Part shown: positions 60,787 to 64,000 of the stretch, in pieces
Numbering within the stretch: position 1 is the first letter of the stretch
Layout of the letters: each line of letters opens with the position of its first letter
Origin: Ascarosepion bandense
Taxonomy: Eukaryota; Mollusca; Cephalopoda; Sepiida; Sepiidae
Length of the DNA: 64,000 bases
Direction: 5' to 3'
Assembly: GCA_037127315.1 (NCBI GenBank)
Contig: JBBBDQ010000310.1
Span: 3,994,001-4,058,000 of the forward strand
Notes under the pieces: model-generated
Told to the model about the DNA's origin: nothing
The model's database searches: none
What the model saw: the letters and a program-made list of their open reading frames with translations, nothing else
Position numbers and translations under genes: made by a program

Positions 60787-60822
<36 letters not shown>

Positions 60823-60829
60823 TAGGAAG

Positions 60830-63800
60830 AGTTTGTTGTTCACCTCCCATAATCTTTCATGCACACTCCACAAATTTGGTATGCATATTTATTTATATCC
60901 ATAAAAAAAATTAAATGTTCTATTCCTCATAGAAAAAGAAGGTGTCTACTACTTTTTTGTTATATGGACTTATCTTTCATAGTAAGAATCTTTGCAACCA
61001 TTAAATGTAAGATTCATAATTTCACTTTTATTATTCAAATAAAAAAAGAAAAATATTTCAGTTCTTTGAAAAAGTGATTTCAGTTTTTTCCCAGAAGTAT
61101 ATTTTCTACTTTTCATAGTACATTTTCATGAGAAATTTATCAAAAACAAAATGCATTTGTTTTTTTTATACTAATTGCTTATCACAATGACACTTGATAA
61201 CTAATTTTTCATTGATAACAAAGACTATAAAAATTGATATCTTATTTGACTTGCTTTGATATGAAAAGTTATATCAAGTAAATTTAATTACACTTTGTTT
61301 CATTAAGCAGACCTGCTCACCATCAATACAAAGGAATCATTTATTCCCATTATACCTAGTCCTGAGCTCTTATTCAGCATAGGTAGGCTTTTTTAATCTC
61401 ATAAGATATAATTGTTAGCAAAAACCAAAGATATCTTTTCTGAAACAACAGTAAATTAAAAATTTACTGCTACCTCAAATAGTACTCATAAAATTTGCAC
61501 TATTGAAATAGAATCAAATAAGTTTTTTTCTATAGAAATCATCAAATAACTATTAGATGCCATAATCAGGTTGAAAATATTTATATTTCTGTGTAGGAAG
61601 CCAATATTTACTTCCATCTATAAAATGATGATGGTGGCTCAAGGCTTAAACCACTTATTTGGAAATTCTTCCCACTGCCCCAACCAGAATTTCCTTTAAG
61701 ATATGAGGAGAAGCTTGAATCTATTGTTAATCTGATAAAATGGCATTTTGGAAAACTATAGGCAAAAGCTGGCCACTGGCACAACAAAACAATTATAGAA
61801 GGATCAGTGTTTGTTTCAGCTGTAAACTGTAAACGATTGGAAAGAGAGCATTGTCTGCAACTCCTACTTGCAGATAATGGGCAACCACTGACTCAAAGAA
61901 AAGATATCTTCAAGGAGATACTCTTCATCATAGCAGAAAGATGCACACTGACCAAGTCTACAACAGTGATGAGAATGAGGATAACTCTTTTCAAGTGGCA
62001 GAAAATGTATAGAAAAAGGTCATTGATGCCATAAAATGCAACATCACTTATGTGAAGTTTCCTATTGAAGAGGAAAAAATAAACACATTTTGTTGTAACA
62101 CCTGCTGTTTTGTTTAAAAAAAAAAAGTACTTCAAACTGAATGAGTCAACACTCTTTAAATACCTAATGAAGGCAGAAATAAATGGCACTGATGAATACA
62201 TCAAAAACTTACTTTTTTGTATGATCTTTTGATACAAAATATTCTCAAACTGCTAGTAATTTACATATTATTCTTATTAAAAATAAATTTCTTACTTTTT
62301 AGCTGTAGTTTTCTTTAAGTCTTTTGAAAAATGATTGATTTTAATTTTTAACATCTAACTTTTGATCTTGATTAAAAACATATGACATTTGGATATTCAG
62401 ATGACTGAATTTCTTTGTTTCATAAACATACATAGCTTTTCCATTTTACTGTTATTTGTTTCCTAATAAGAGACCTAATTTTCTAGTGAAGACTGATATT
62501 ATCTCAAAGAGATTTGTATAAAAAGTTTCCTTTTATGTCATTTCAATTTAATCATAACTATCTCTATAATTAAATAAAATACAACCAGGTTGTTTTAATT
62601 GATTACTTGTTTTAGTACTGAAAACACCGTGGGATATATAAACCTTAATATAAATGAATCCAAAAATTAAAAATAAAATATATGAAAAGAACTTAAAATT
62701 GAACATAATGAACTGATATACCACCAGAATATTTCTGATCACAATTTTAACCTGAAAAACACTGTTTTAATCACAAAAAAAATGAATGCAATTTACATAG
62801 AGGAAGATACAATAAAAGTGCCATGATCCACTAGGAATAACATATGACCAGTCTATTTCAGCTTATCACCTGTTCTTAATTAGTGCCGAAATAGTGTTGG
62901 AATATGTAATCCACAAATTAAAGAAATATATATCAATAAATGAAACTTGAAATTAGTTAAAAACTAATTTTTTAAAACAATATGGTTAAAATAAAAACCA
63001 AGCAATTATAAGCTTAACATGAATCATATTTTGTCTCACAAATGTAGATTTTGTTGAAATACAATCTTTTTTTTCTGATAACATTGATTTATTGAAAAAA
63101 TATGCAAAAATAGAAGTTTTACAAATTGTCTTATATATTTACCATATTTTATATAAAATAAACAGATTTAAATGGCATTTCATTTGGAAAACACCCATGC
63201 ATAAAGCAAGATTTATATCAAGAAAAATGAAATGAGTAGGTTTATCATTATTAGTTATATATTCAGTATCTTTAGTTTTGGGACTGTCCTCATATTTGAT
63301 GTTTTTGTTCTCACAATTCCCATTCACTTTCTTTTGGTGAATTTTAAAGTAGTATTTTGATGTTGATCAATTTCTGTTTGGAATTTAATCTGTGGGCAAA
63401 GTGATTTTGTTAAGATTCAACATCATGACAATATGATAGAATTCCCAAATCAGTTAATAAACAGAACCAGACTAACAGCCATATTTTTGCACTGGAAAAA
63501 GAAGACAAAAAAATGGCCAGGCAGAAATGAAAAAAATTAGAGGTAATAAAAAATATTATAGTCTGAATTTTGTAGAAAATTACGATGACACTCATTGTTG
63601 TAAAATGATTAGTTCAGTTATTTCTGTAATGTGGCCTTGTGACAAACTTTGCTCTCTCTCTCTGAGAAATGCTCACAGAAGTTCAGCATGTATAACAATA
63701 ATATAGAAATGATTTGAACATGAAAATTTGTAAAGTATCTAGAGCTATACATTTTTAAGAACTAGTAAGTAATAGGAGGGTTTTGCTTAATATACATGTT

Positions 63801-64000
63801 TTCTTTAAGTATTCCTTCCTTTGTTCAGTCACTTTTCTTTCTCATGCACATAAATTACATTTTCTTTCTTATTGCAAAAATAACAATATAGCTGCAGCTT
63901 CCACATCATTTCATAATTCTTCAGTTTTGGTACATGACGCAGTCACATCATTTTTCATAGTAACAGAAACTAAAAATAAATTCTACTTGAATCGAATGGA
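60830..64000. other. AT-rich non-coding stretch to the end of the window
   Basis: No recognised gene. 61640-62090 looks mildly coding-like on the plus strand (PLPQPEFPLRYEEKLESIVN; VNCKRLEREHCLQLLLADNG) and may be a relic of an unidentified transposon ORF. The rest is AT-rich. Confidence 0.45.

Larger units (their letters stand above)
59375..60819. mobile_element. (TA)n-bounded inverted-repeat element with paired hammerheads
   Basis: TA tracts at 59375-59412 and 60790-60819. Arms at 59422-59612 and 60488-60680 are inverted and about 93-95% identical over 190 bp (shared: CAGCTCGTCAGACACAAATG, ATACAACAGTTAATCTT, GTCCATATTGAGAATAGACA). The core holds two tandem units of about 320 bp starting near 59839 and 60158. 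The right flank 60680-60805 is shared, inverted, with the element at 43970-44281. No ORF above background on either strand. Non-autonomous; the partner is plausibly a PLE (inference from the ribozymes). Confidence 0.8.

Noticed and set aside
1..64000. CRISPR arrays, bacterial operons, rRNA genes
   Set aside because: None seen. Sequence character, introns and retroelements are those of an animal genome.

Overview
The window looks like transposon-rich, AT-rich metazoan DNA, most probably from a coleoid cephalopod (octopus-like). The evidence is a very high load of (TA)n/(CA)n microsatellites, several non-LTR families whose copies resemble those I know from octopus, Penelope-like elements (PLEs) with GIY-YIG domains, tRNA-derived SINEs, and long introns. 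The species assignment is inference; no database search was possible.

The only host gene recognised is on the minus strand. Two consecutive coding exons (36433-36615 and 32882-32948) with perfect splice sites and matching codon phase encode the regulatory/N-terminal part of a calcium/calmodulin-dependent cyclic-nucleotide phosphodiesterase (PDE1 family). No earlier or later exon was recognised by eye, so most of the 64 kb is probably intron of this gene, with introns of at least about 27 kb and 32 kb on either side and 3.8 kb between the exons.

The rest is mobile DNA in various states of decay. (i) RTE-like non-LTR elements: 2082-4898(-) and 21895-23133(-), both with clear 12-13 bp target-site duplications, plus relics at 34020-34720(-) and 57090-57790(+), and a related LINE 3' relic at 17150-17640(+). 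(ii) A second, Jockey/CR1-like LINE family: 15879-16738(-), 19046-20105(-), 30903-32780(+), 45786-48070(+). (iii) Tc1/mariner superfamily pseudogenes at 13412-14372, 26640-27010, 28131-29147 and 52797-53398. (iv) PLE fragments at 23513-23827, 25116-25694, 29166-29262, 30159-30650 and 48906-49816. (v) Foldback/inverted-repeat elements, several bounded on both sides by (TA)n. (vi) tRNA-like SINEs. (vii) A near-identical tandem duplication of about 690 bp at 8377-9757.

The most interesting signal is a set of hammerhead ribozyme motifs inside the (TA)n-bounded inverted-repeat elements: one with every canonical core position at 44163-44212(+), and a divergent head-to-head pair at 59446-59491(-) and 60609-60654(+), one in each arm of a 1.3 kb inverted-repeat element. 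Hammerheads are known in Penelope-like retroelements and retrozymes. The arrangement here, ribozymes in inverted arms inside (TA)n with no protein-coding capacity, suggests a non-autonomous ribozyme-bearing family.
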